From Amaurobius ferox (lineage: Eukaryota > Arthropoda > Arachnida > Araneae > Amaurobiidae), in the NCBI GenBank assembly GCA_951213105.1, contig OX578146.1, positions 53,963,069-54,027,068 on the forward strand: a DNA stretch of 64,000 nucleotides. Reading direction: 5' to 3'. Positions 1 through 9,018 of the stretch are shown here, one piece after another. A program made the translations under genes and the position numbers. The notes beneath the pieces are model-generated. The model worked only from the letters and a program-made list of their open reading frames with translations, had not been told where the DNA came from and ran no database searches. How positions within the stretch are numbered: the stretch's first letter is position 1; each line of letters opens with the position of its first letter.

Positions 1-200
1 GGGGCATCAAAATAGTGATTATTTCCAATAAATATAGAAGAGGTGAGTAATCTTTTAAGCATGATGGTTTAATTCCAAATCACTATTTCTGTACGTGCTA
101 AATGGCGCAAGGAAAAATAGGTAAATTAAAATACCTTTCCAGTGTGAATTTCTTATTGGCACTAATTTTGTCCTTTCAAGACTAAATTTCATTTTTTATA
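1..200. repeat. Block A, left end (paralogous to block B)
   Basis: Non-coding AT-rich sequence that matches 29452-29483 and 29890-30058 in block B closely, for example the shared stretch TTTAATTCCAAATCACTATT. It ends in TA at 199-200, where the mariner-like element begins. Block A resumes at 14571 with TATATAGCCAGAAAA, which in block B follows directly without interruption. Confidence 0.85.
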
Positions 201-451
201 CAGGGTGATTATAATTAAAGTTCCAGGTTTGAAAATGGTCTCAAATAAAAAGCATTGGTCAGAATGATTTGAAATTTTGCATGAATACTCGTGGAGCAAT
301 GGAATTTTATTTGAAGAAAAAAGCAGTAGTTCAAAAAGTCGCCGCTAGGAGAATAATTGGCGCTTTACTACACTAGAATGCAATACAAAAGCAATAAACG
401 TTGACTTACTCATTGGCTATTGACGTAATAAATGTTCAATATGCTGTCCTT
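201..451 (+). repeat. Left terminal inverted repeat of the mariner-like element
   Basis: About 251 bp and highly similar to the reverse complement of 14318-14570. The transposase C-terminus and its stop codon (418-420, minus strand) lie inside this repeat, so the last codons of the gene are duplicated in inverted form at the other end. Confidence 0.88.
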
Positions 452-942
452 TGCATTCTGAAACAAGCTGAAAGCGCAAAATAGCGTGTTCAACAACAGA
501 TTTGAGTGTCTCTGTAGAGATGTTGTGGATGTGATGCGTGATGCTAGCTTTAAGTTCCGCTAAATTGGTAATGTATCCATTAAATACCACTTTCTTCAGA
601 TGCCCCTAAAGCCAAAAATCACATGGATTGAGATCAAGGGAACGTGCTGGCCATCTTACAGGAAAATGGCGACTGATGATTCTGTCATCTCTAAAATGAC
701 TGCGAAGTAGCCGCTTCACTGGTTTTGCGATATGTGGTGGAGCCTCATCCTGCATGAAAATAGTGTTATCGATACACTGACGCTCTTGCAGTGTGGGTAT
801 AACGTGATTTTCAAAAGACGTTCATATCCATGGTCATTGACAGAACAGGTGACGGGGTCATGAGGACCAACTTCCTCAAAAAAGAAAGGCCCGATAATAA
901 ACGCTGCTGTAAATCCGCACCACACAGTGACTTTGGGGGAAT
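418..942 (-). pseudogene. Mariner-like transposase, C-terminal half
   Basis: The minus strand encodes the distal catalytic domain of a mariner-type DDD transposase. It reads KVTVWCGF and IIGPFFFEE, then (after a frameshift near position 805) the second catalytic Asp in FMQDEAPPH, then WPARSLDLNPCDFWL with the third Asp, and the intact end CKGQHIEHLLRQ with its stop in the terminal repeat. Between the second and third Asp I count about 42 residues, which suggests the DD41D (rosa-like) group rather than DD34D, but this is a hand count. A TAG replaces the Trp codon expected after FWL. The N-terminal half is at 13486-14110, 12.5 kb away. Confidence 0.85.
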
Positions 943-1069
943 GAACCCAGGTAGCACAAATACGTAATTCTTACATATCAAGCAATACGTAATCTTTACG
1001 TGTTAGGCCATACGTAATTATTACGCAAAAACGGTATGTTAGAATACGGTATACCAACCGTTGCAAAGA

Positions 1070-1530
1070 AGGTTATTAATACGTATCCTTATACATTATT
1101 ATTACGTATCCTTATACGTTAATATTACGTATATTCACATACGTTATTATTACGTATATGCACATACATTATTATTACGTATCCACATACGTTATTATTA
1201 TGTATATCCACATATGTTATTATTACATATCCAGATACATGTTAATTACGTATCACATACGTGTATATTACGTATATCCACATACGTTATTATTACGTAT
1301 CCAGATACATGTTTATTACGTATCATATACGTGTATATTACGTATATTCACATACGTGTTTCTTACGTATATCCACATACATGTTTATAACGTGTTCCCA
1401 TATGTATTTATAATGCATTCCAATTTATATTGTGTTTCAACATGTATTTATTACATGTTTATATTGTGTTTCTACACGTATTTATTACGTGTTTATATTG
1501 TGTTTATATACATATTTATCACACATTGGA
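1070..1530 (+). repeat. TACGTAT-rich tandem repeat arm
   Basis: Imperfect tandem units of about 24-30 bp of the type TTATTATTACGTATCCACAT fill 1070-1400 and grade into TTTATATTGTGTTTCTACAC-type units up to 1530. Open reading frames through this stretch, with Tyr, Ile and His repeats, are by-products of the repeat. It forms the left arm of the 945-13483 element; the right arm has comparable ACGGTATTTATAACG units. Confidence 0.7.
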
Positions 1531-1579
1531 CAACTCTACGGTATAGTGCATGTTGCAGACATGATATTTAGAAAGTTTT

Positions 1580-1785
1580 ATGCATCTTTGTAAAACAAAA
1601 ATATTGAGCTAGGTGAATATATTTTTACAATAGATGTCAAATTTTCAGATTGTGTTGATTTCAATAATGTACTTGAATTTATAAATTTAAGTACATATTA
1701 ATATTGAAATCAACACAATCTGAAACAGTATCTTTAAAATTTAAAATACATTCATCTAAATCATATTTTTACAAAGATACGATAC
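1580..1785. repeat. Imperfect palindrome (foldback)
   Basis: CAGATTGTGTTGATTTCAAT at about 1648 is mirrored by ATTGAAATCAACACAATCTG ending at about 1724, with a 7-nt loop near 1689. Weaker pairing extends outward to CTTTGTAAAA and TTTTTACAAAG. The core stem of about 35 bp is nearly perfect, so this is a foldback or MITE-like unit. Confidence 0.7.
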
Positions 1786-2275
1786 ATCAAATGTGTCATG
1801 TATGCAAAATTCACAATACTATAGAATCACTCTGTTCATATATAATATAATTTTTATTTTAATTTATATTATATATTGTTAATACAATAATTTTAATGCA
1901 AAAATGTTTTTTTCCTATATTTTCAGTTTATATTTAAATATATTTTTAATTCTAATTATTTCTAAATATTGGAAAAATTATAATCTACTACATTATGAAA
2001 TATAATTTTAAATCTAAAAGATAAGCTATTTTAAATTGAAAATAACTTAAAAATACAGAATAAAATTTTGGGACATATTAAAACACGTAATACTTAAAAC
2101 ATTTTTGCAATTTTTAAAGAGTTAATTTTTTAAAAGCAAACTTCAATACTAAAAATATATCAAAAAACAATATTAATAATATTGTAATTATGTTGATAGA
2201 CTATTTTAAATTATATATGTGCATGCTAAAACTACACATCTCTGATCAATGGTAGTATTATGCAACTAATTGTAA
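1786..2275. other. AT-rich sequence, no gene seen
   Basis: No convincing open frame, RNA motif or recognised repeat. Very high A+T with long T and A runs. Confidence 0.5.
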
Positions 2276-2690
2276 ATGATTTTTAAGAGTGAAAACAGTG
2301 AGTAAGGGCACAAAGCCCAAGTAGAATATGTTTCTAGATACACAGAACACAAACTGTTTCACAATCATTTCTAAAAATTGCAAAAATTATAATTACTACA
2401 TTATGAAATATAATTTTGTGTGTAGCGTTTTTAAAAAAATTCCCAGAATTATGTGTGTTTTTATTTCTCGTACGTATCAAGATTATTTTTTTTTAAGTAT
2501 AAGGCTTTTTTTACTTCTTCCAAGTATTTTTTTTTAATTTTCTTAAAGTATCAACTTTTTTTTAATTTGTTCTAAGTAGCATATTATTTTAAAATTTCTT
2601 CCTAGTATATATTTTTTTTAATTCTTCAACTCATGTATTTAAAAAAATTATATCGAAATATCATTTTTTAAATGCTTATAAATAAGACTT
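2276..2690 (+). repeat. Direct repeat, copy 1 (pairs with 5238-5700)
   Basis: This segment, starting at AATGATTTTTAAGAGTGAA, recurs in the same orientation about 2.96 kb downstream, with both copies sharing AGTAAGGGCACAAAGC and the following T-rich stretch. The pair brackets two palindromes. It could be the ends of a degraded element, but no canonical TG...CA tips or target duplication are visible. Confidence 0.65.
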
Positions 2691-2814
2691 TTCTGTACGA
2701 TTTTTTTTTATGAAAATTAGACTATTTTTCATGTTTTCACATTTTTTTCAGTGTCAATTTCAAAATGTACTCTTGTTCATAATGAAATATTTTCCTTGTA
2801 ACACTTTACAACAT

Positions 2815-3690
2815 AGTTGAAAACTGTTTATTTATTGTAACTATCAAGACAACAAAAAATGCAAAATTTCAGATTTTTTGGGCTCTTAGTTTTTCAGTTG
2901 CTATTGACTTTCAAAAAAGCGAAATCTGCCAAAGTTTTGAAATCTTTAAACAGCTGTAGATCAAGAACTATTTTACCTAGAGAGATCAAATTAGTGTCGT
3001 TTTCTTTTGCTTTTAATGAGTCTTAATTTGATATATAACATGACTATGCTATTTCAAATTTGAATTTTTTGAAAAGCTTCAAAAACATTTTTTTTAAATC
3101 TCAAAAACACCCCTTTTAAAAAATATATGCTTTATGGACTACTTGTACGCCAAGTTTCATAAAGGGAAGTCAATGGGTTCCTATGAAAATTATTTTTTTT
3201 TTGTATTAAACTATAAGTGAAATTGGCTAAATTTAATTACAAAAAATTTAATTTCCACAGGAACCCCTTAACGACCGACTATGAAATTTGGCACACAAAT
3301 AGTCCCTTAATGTCTTTAATATATATATATTTTTTTAAAAGAAATCAGCTTTTTTTTTTTTTTTTTGATTTTCTAAAAAAAAAAAAATTCTTTTTAGTTT
3401 GTAATTTTTTAAAAACCCCAATTAAAAAAAAATGAGTTAGAATACCGTAATCATGTTGTATATCAAATTAAGGCTCATCAAAAACAAAAGAACGACACTA
3501 AATTGAGCTCTCTGTGTAAAATATTTTTTGATTTACAACTGTTTAAAGATTTCTAAACTTTGCCAGATTTGGCTTTTTTAAAAAAGTAAATAACTGAATA
3601 TCTAAGAGCCCCAAAAATCTGAAATTTTACTGTTTTTATAAACTTTACTGGTACTATCACTGTACCAAAAATGATAAATTTCTGAGGTAT
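2815..3690. repeat. Large imperfect palindrome with arms of about 400 bp
   Basis: The left arm (for example CAAATTAGTGTCGTTTTCTT near 2990 and ACAGCTGTAGATCAAGAACT near 2952) is complemented in the right arm (AACGACACTAAATTGAGC near 3491, ATTTACAACTGTTTAAAG near 3531). The centre is near 3220-3300 and is T-rich. This is a foldback/MITE structure with no coding content. Confidence 0.75.
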
Positions 3691-3811
3691 CAAGGTTCAA
3701 ACCATTAATTGATTTGACACGGAATGACATATACTTAGTACATAACTCATTAACCAGTTGTTTCAAACATTCAGCCCACATATGTTCTTTTCAATTTTAA
3801 CAATTTGCTAC

Positions 3812-4418
3812 ACACTTAATATTTCACATATGTCACTCAAAATTTAATTTTGTATTTACAATCAATTAAAAAGCGTTACTTTTTCAAGACACCGTGAACA
3901 CCGGTTTACTGAACGTGTGACAGCATTAGACTATATTACACCAACTAATTTACCCAATTTGTGTAAATCGGCTTCTTGTTAGGCATTATTACTGTAGTGA
4001 ACACCGGTTTACTGAACGTGTGACAGCATTTGACTATATTACACCAACTAATTTAGCAAAAATTGAATCTGGATTTGGCACTATATAGTCTATAAAGGGT
4101 CTTGGTGGCTTGCATGTATTCTTGAGAAGAATAATGTTACGAGCGACTATAAAGTAAGCTTCCTATATCCTAAGGGACCTTTTCTTACTTTCATCCTCAA
4201 TCGAGCGACGTATTGAATGTGCCAGGTGAGACCATTTTGCAAAAAGTAGAGCCTGTTATTGCAACTGGGAGAGTTTGTACTCAGAGCAAGGAAGAAATGA
4301 AATTATCTTCACTCAGTTTGGAGAAGAACTTATTTTAAAAGTTCTTGTAAAAAGTAACGGTTTGTAATTATAATTGTAAATATAAAATTAAATTTTGAGT
4401 GACATGTGAAATATCAGG
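3812..4418. repeat. Inverted repeat pair with an inner 60-bp direct duplication
   Basis: CATATGTCACTCAAAATTTAA near 3827 is complemented by AAATTTTGAGTGACATGTG near 4391, giving arms of about 70 bp around a 460-bp spacer. Inside the spacer, GTGAACACCGGTTTACTGAA and the following 50 nt occur twice (about 3896-3955 and 3996-4054). This is MITE-like and no gene is seen. Confidence 0.65.
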
Positions 4419-4419
4419 G

Positions 4420-5237
4420 TGGCCACTCTTCGGACATATTGAAATTCCCTGACTTTTCCAGGTGAATTGAAAAGAAATTCCAGACCAGTAATTTTAACAT
4501 AAAATGCGCACACGTCCCTATTTAGTTACAAATTTGATTAAAGAATCTTAACAATTCAACTCCACTATCCAAAAATAGTTATATTAAATCAGGAGAAAAA
4601 AATACACATTTTTTGTTTTTACAAATAAATTTTGACATTTTTAATAAAAAATACATGTAAATGCAGCAAAATTGAACCACTGAAATATTTAAAAGAATTT
4701 AATGGTTTTCACTGAAGACAATAAAAAGAAATAGTCTAAACTGATGTCCTTAAATATGGGCATTGCAAATTACTCACGACAGACATCATTAAAAATATGC
4801 AATAACTACACTGTAACAAGCCACAGCCATTGAAAAATTAATGTCAATTCAGCAATGTCAAAAGAATGTCATTAAAACAGAAAAAAATATAGTAAAATGT
4901 ATATAATATTCTTGGCGACATTTGTCCAAAATGGAGCACAAACTCCGCATTTTTGCTTTTATACAGAATCAAATGGACACATGGCAACCTTTATTTAGCG
5001 GTTACGAGTACAGCATAATACTTGGCGAAATTTTTCGAATATGGCATAAAAACTGGGCAGTTCTGTTTTTATATGGGCAACTAGTAAAAAAGGAAACAAA
5101 ACTCTGCTAGCTGGTGCAGACAAGTACTTTCTTGCTATCTTTGCAAGTATGGCACAAAATTGAAACATTTTCTATTTTAAATTGGCATAAAATAGAAATA
5201 TTACCTTTAAAAAAATCAACGGTGGTATCTTACGACT
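4420..5237. other. AT-rich sequence, no gene seen
   Basis: There is a short open frame at 4922-5110, but it has no recognisable domain and lies between repeats. Nothing else can be supported here. Confidence 0.45.
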
Positions 5238-5700
5238 GTAATGATTTTTAAGAGTGAACACAGTGAGTAAGGGCACAAAGCACAAATAGAACATGTTTCT
5301 AGATGCACAGAATACAAACTGCTATAAAATGAATTAGAGTTTTTTTCGCCTAATTATATTTCTTTTAAGTATATTTTTAATTCTAATTTCTAAAAATTGC
5401 AAAAATTATAATTACTACGTTATGAAATATAATTTTGCGTATAGTGTTTTTAAAAAAATTCTAAGAATTATGTGTGTTTTTATTTCTTTTAAGTATCATG
5501 TTTATTTTCTTTTAGGGCTTTTATTACTTCTTCCAAAAATTTCTTCCAAGTATCAATTTTTTTTTTATTTTCTTAAAGTATCAAATTTGTTTTAATTTAG
5601 TATTGTGTTACTTAACATTTCACTCCTGTATCAACTTTTTCTAAGTAGCGTATTATTTTAAAATTTCTTCCTAGTATATTTTTTTTATTTCTGCAAATAA
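5238..5700 (+). repeat. Direct repeat, copy 2 (pairs with 2276-2690)
   Basis: Same orientation as the first copy and clearly related over about 400 bp, with indels in the T-rich parts. Confidence 0.65.
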
Positions 5701-5747
5701 CATTAAATTAATTATAAAAAATTTATTCTTTAAATGAATAAAATAAT

Positions 5748-6175
5748 TTTAATATTTAGCACTGTCTAAGTAGAGAATAAATAAAAACGTGGTCATATTG
5801 CGTTTGTTATGCATGTATGTTTATTTCAAATCCTGTAAAATCAAATTATTCTTTTACATGTTTTTCATAGATTTTAGTTTTAGACATGTATAATTGAACT
5901 AAATGAAAGTTGCTTCATTTACTATTATATAGATTAAATTGATGTTATTATAAACACTAAATAAGTATTTTTACTTGCAGATAGGTTATAAATGAAGCAA
6001 CTTTCATTTAGTATAAGTATACTGTCTTAAGTCTAAAATACATAAAAACATGTAAAAGAATAATTTATGATTTTACAAGATTTGAAATAAACATGCATGC
6101 ATGACAACAAATGCAATCTCAGACCACGTTTTCATTTAATCTCCGCTTAGACAGTATTAAATGCGAGCATGCATG
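5748..6175. repeat. Foldback/MITE with arms of about 190 bp
   Basis: AAATGAAAGTTGCTTCATTTA at about 5901 is mirrored by TAAATGAAGCAACTTTCATTT at about 5990. Pairing continues outward through the CATGTAAAAGAATAATT, GCATGCATG and ACGTGGTC segments to CACTGTCTAAGTAGAG and its counterpart CTCCGCTTAGACAGT. The tips are roughly ACTGTCTAAGNNGAG. No target duplication is certain. Confidence 0.78.
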
Positions 6176-6491
6176 CACATACCACGATGCTGAAAACATG
6201 CACTTTTCCCGTTTGCTTTTAAAGCAATATCTAATGCTAAAAGTTATATAAGGATACAATAAAGCTAGGAAGATATATAAAATAAAATAAAAGTTAAAGC
6301 TAAATATAATTAAGTAAGTTAAAATATATAAATTAAGCAACGTGTTAACCTAACACAGGAAGATCAAGATACAAACCTACACGGCGGGAAACGTAAAGAA
6401 TAATAACTGCACTCAGTGTTGCCAGATACACAGAGCTTATGGCATCGGCCGCTGAGGTAGAAACGAGTCCGTTCTGGAAGCTTCCAGAACT

Positions 6492-6690
6492 GCGTGACGT
6501 CACGTCCGATCACCGAAATCAAGTAGCGTCGGCCGCGGTTAGTACGTGGGAGGGTGAAGATAAACAGGAAGGGAGATCCCTGACCATCTGTGTTGGAGGA
6601 CAAAGCTGATCAAGGTACTTTAAACATAAGGTAGGTCAGAGAAAGGGGGTTGCTTTTCGACCGGGAGGGCAACTTGAAGCGTGACGTCAC
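6492..6690 (+). repeat. Two GCGTGACGTCAC copies around the LINE 5' region
   Basis: The 12-mer GCGTGACGTCAC, containing a CRE-like TGACGTCA, occurs at 6492-6503 and 6679-6690, once just before the 5S-like segment and once just before the open frame of ORF1. It could be a regulatory motif or chance in a GC-richer stretch. Confidence 0.5.
6505..6556 (+). promoter_or_regulatory. 5S rRNA-derived segment in the LINE 5' region
   Basis: GTCCGATCACCGAAATCAAG followed by TAGCGTCGGCCGCGGTTAGT and ACGTGGGAGGGTGA matches the middle of arthropod 5S rRNA (about nt 38-90) with only a few differences. It covers the places of the A box, intermediate element and C box of the type 1 RNA polymerase III internal control region. 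The match starts abruptly after a TGACGTCAC and fades after the C box. It may act, or once have acted, as an internal promoter; that role is inference. Confidence 0.82.
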
Positions 6691-6827
6691 TGACTTACAA
6701 GTCAAGAAGAGGGGACACGTCCCATCAGGACTCCTCGCACTCTGTGCCACAGGTTAAAAGAACTCAAACTTCAGCACCTACCAGATCGGTGCAAGAGCAG
6801 GCCCCTAAACCGTCGACCTCCAGAGAA

Positions 6828-7337
6828 ATGACTGTGGAGGAAGTGAGAATAGCTCATGAAGACATAAATCAGAGGATAGCAATTGATAAAGCCGCCAAAG
6901 AGGCAAGAGAAGCAAAACAAAGATTAGAAAAAAAGGTTCAGGAATGGCAGAAAACTAAACGCGCCCGAGAAGAGCTCGCGCAAACACAGCAGTTAGACAA
7001 ATCGGCTGAAAAAAAACAAAAGACTACCGAGGTCCAAAAGGATACTCACAAAACAGATCAAACCGCGGTTGAGGCTGAGGAAATTGTAGCTGAGACTGAG
7101 GAAATGGAAGCTGAGACTGAACTTGCTGATAAATCCAATGATGAAAAGATGGATGAAATCCTCAACCTCGTCAGAGGATTTATCAGTATGTTCAACCTAG
7201 ACGATATAAAACATCTGTTGATGCAGCTCGCTGAGTTAATTAAAAAAAAGAGCGATCCAATGCAAATGGTCTTTGAGGCTTTTAAATTAATCGCGGAATT
7301 TAATAAAAACAGTGAGAAACAAACCCGCCATGAATAG
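6828..7337 (+). CDS. LINE ORF1 (coiled-coil RNA-binding-type protein)
   Basis: The first ATG in frame is at 6828 and gives 169 residues; the frame is open back to 6678 without another ATG. The protein is very rich in Lys, Glu, Ala and Gln. A long predicted helix/coiled coil covers about residues 5-100 (KEAREAKQRLEKKVQEW), followed by acidic repeats EAEEIVAETEEMEAE and a C-terminal helical domain (MDEILNLVRGFI..LLMQLAELI). I see no CCHC zinc knuckles, although many jockey-clade ORF1 proteins have them. The stop overlaps the ORF2 start (ATGAATAG, 7330-7337), so ORF2 may be made by re-initiation. By analogy it packages LINE RNA. Confidence 0.7.
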   Translation: MTVEEVRIAHEDINQRIAIDKAAKEAREAKQRLEKKVQEWQKTKRAREELAQTQQLDKSAEKKQKTTEVQKDTHKTDQTAVEAEEIVAETEEMEAETELADKSNDEKMDEILNLVRGFISMFNLDDIKHLLMQLAELIKKKSDPMQMVFEAFKLIAEFNKNSEKQTRHE

Positions 7338-8639
7338 GTCCCAAAAAGAAAGTTTTAAAATAATATTTTGGAATGCGAACGGCATATCTCCAAGAATAAA
7401 TGAACTTAGGAGCTACGTAAATGAAAATGATGTAGATGCCCTGCTAATCCAGGAAACTAAAGTTAGAGAAAACAAAAAACTAAATATAGCAAACTATAAT
7501 AGCTATCATACCCTTAGCTCAAATATAACTGCTAGAAATCCCCATGGAGGAACAGCAATATATATTAAAAGTAATATTCCCCACGAGGAAATAAACAACA
7601 TAAATCTTCAAGGTATAGAAAATACTAGTATAAAAATTAAAATAAATAATGTAAACCCATTTATCCTAACTTCAATATATGTCAAAAACATGAGTGGTAT
7701 AAATGTAGCTGCGCAGCTGGAACTGCTTTTCTCGCGATATCCAAACACAATACTCGCGGGCGACTTCAATGCACACCACCGAGCTTGGGGCAGCAGGAGA
7801 GCCAACACACGCGGTACACAGATACATAGATTGCTAAACACAACAAACACTGACATCATTGCACCGTCGAGACCAACCTGCTTCTCAGGTGCCAATGGCT
7901 CATTCATAGACTTTGTCCTAACGAGAAACATAGAATACGCTCACACAATTGATACCCTGGATGAATTCGACTCGGATCATCTGCCGGTACTGGTGACATT
8001 CGATTTGAACACTCCCCTTCCAGCCTCTCTGGGACAAGAGAGGGTGAACTGGAACGTATTCAAAAGAGCACTTTTCGAGCCGCATTTAGCAGTACCCAAC
8101 ATTATGAGCACGGCGGATATTGACTCTGCCACGCACACACTCACAACAGAAATCAGGAGAGCTATTGCATCTGCCACAACACATCGTGAGTCACCAAAAA
8201 TGCCCACACTTTCCCACCATGTCAAACAATTAGTTAGGCAAAGGAACAGAATGCGTAAGACATGGCAGGCTAATAGAGACCCTACCCTCAAAAGGGAGCT
8301 TAACAGACTCACGTGGAAAGTCAGGGATAAAATTGTCGCAGAAAAGCAGTAACAGTATAAAGAGTTAATTGAATCCCTTAGCTCGGAAGACGTATCGCTC
8401 TGGCAATTCGCTTCCTCCGTCGTCGTCGTTGATGAAGCACCTGGCGTTGCCGCCTTTATCTTCTGTGATATCTTCTGTGTGATTCGTTGTACTGTAGCTT
8501 TAACATTACTTGTATACTTGAAAAGTCCGTAGAAGTAGAACGTCCCCTGATAGGCGGGGCATCGTCGCAAGTGCTGGCGCCAAGCACGTGAAGCACGCGA
8601 GAACAAGTCCATACACAATCAGCACGGAGTGAGACCGTG

Positions 8640-8830
8640 GGAAAGTCCTAATGCTTGAAACAGGTGGCGAACAGATGATGAGGCATGTGGGAGGAGTCCC
8701 GATGCTTGAACTGTTGATGAACAGGTGTTAAGGCACGTAGTGAAGGTCCAAATGCTTGAACAGGTGATGAGGCACGTAGCGAAAGTCCAAATGCTTGAAC
8801 AGGTAATGAGGGTAGTGACCATAATGAGAT
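8640..8830 (-). repeat. Short tandem repeats within the ORF2 insertion
   Basis: Units built on AATGCTTGAACAGGTGATGA and GGCACGTAGCGAAAGTCC recur about four times with indels. This explains the repetitive reading frames on the minus strand. Confidence 0.7.
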
Positions 8831-8862
8831 AACACAGAAAGCCAGCCAAAAGAAAGCAAAAC

Positions 8863-9018
8863 TTAGATTTGGGGGGTTTGATTTTTTAGGATTTTTGCGA
8901 CCATATCAACAATTTGGAATGTTTTCGTCATAGCATCCTCCTCACTTTTCAGAATTTGTACAACATCTTTAAGAATGCTACTGATTTTACTTATATCTAC
9001 ATATTTTTCTACCTCTTT
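8863..9018 (-). pseudogene. Fragment resembling a LINE ORF1 C-terminus
   Basis: On the minus strand 51 codons and a stop (8863-8865) read from KEVEKYVDISKIS to KILKNQTPQI. Aligned without gaps to the last 40 or so residues of the ORF1 at 6828-7337, hydrophobic positions coincide and about nine residues are identical (for example I, L, K, D, M, F, A, K, N). I infer distant homology to the ORF1 helical domain. The similarity is weak enough that a shared helix pattern is the alternative. Confidence 0.45.

Larger units (their letters stand above)
8413..9018 (-). mobile_element. 606-bp antisense insertion inside LINE ORF2
   Basis: It is bounded by a perfect 12-bp direct repeat TGGCAATTCGCT (8401-8412 and 9019-9030), which marks an insertion with target duplication. 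On the minus strand it begins with 52 codons resembling a LINE ORF1 C-terminus, continues through a short tandem repeat region (8640-8830), and ends in an ACGACGACGACGG stretch. No poly-A is seen. The duplication length fits target-primed retrotransposition. Confidence 0.82.

Noticed and set aside
1061..1571. Two open frames rich in Tyr, Ile and His
   Set aside because: By-product of the TACGTAT tandem repeats; not a protein.
7608..8618. Minus-strand open frames across LINE ORF2
   Set aside because: Shadows of the endonuclease coding strand and of the inserted fragment.
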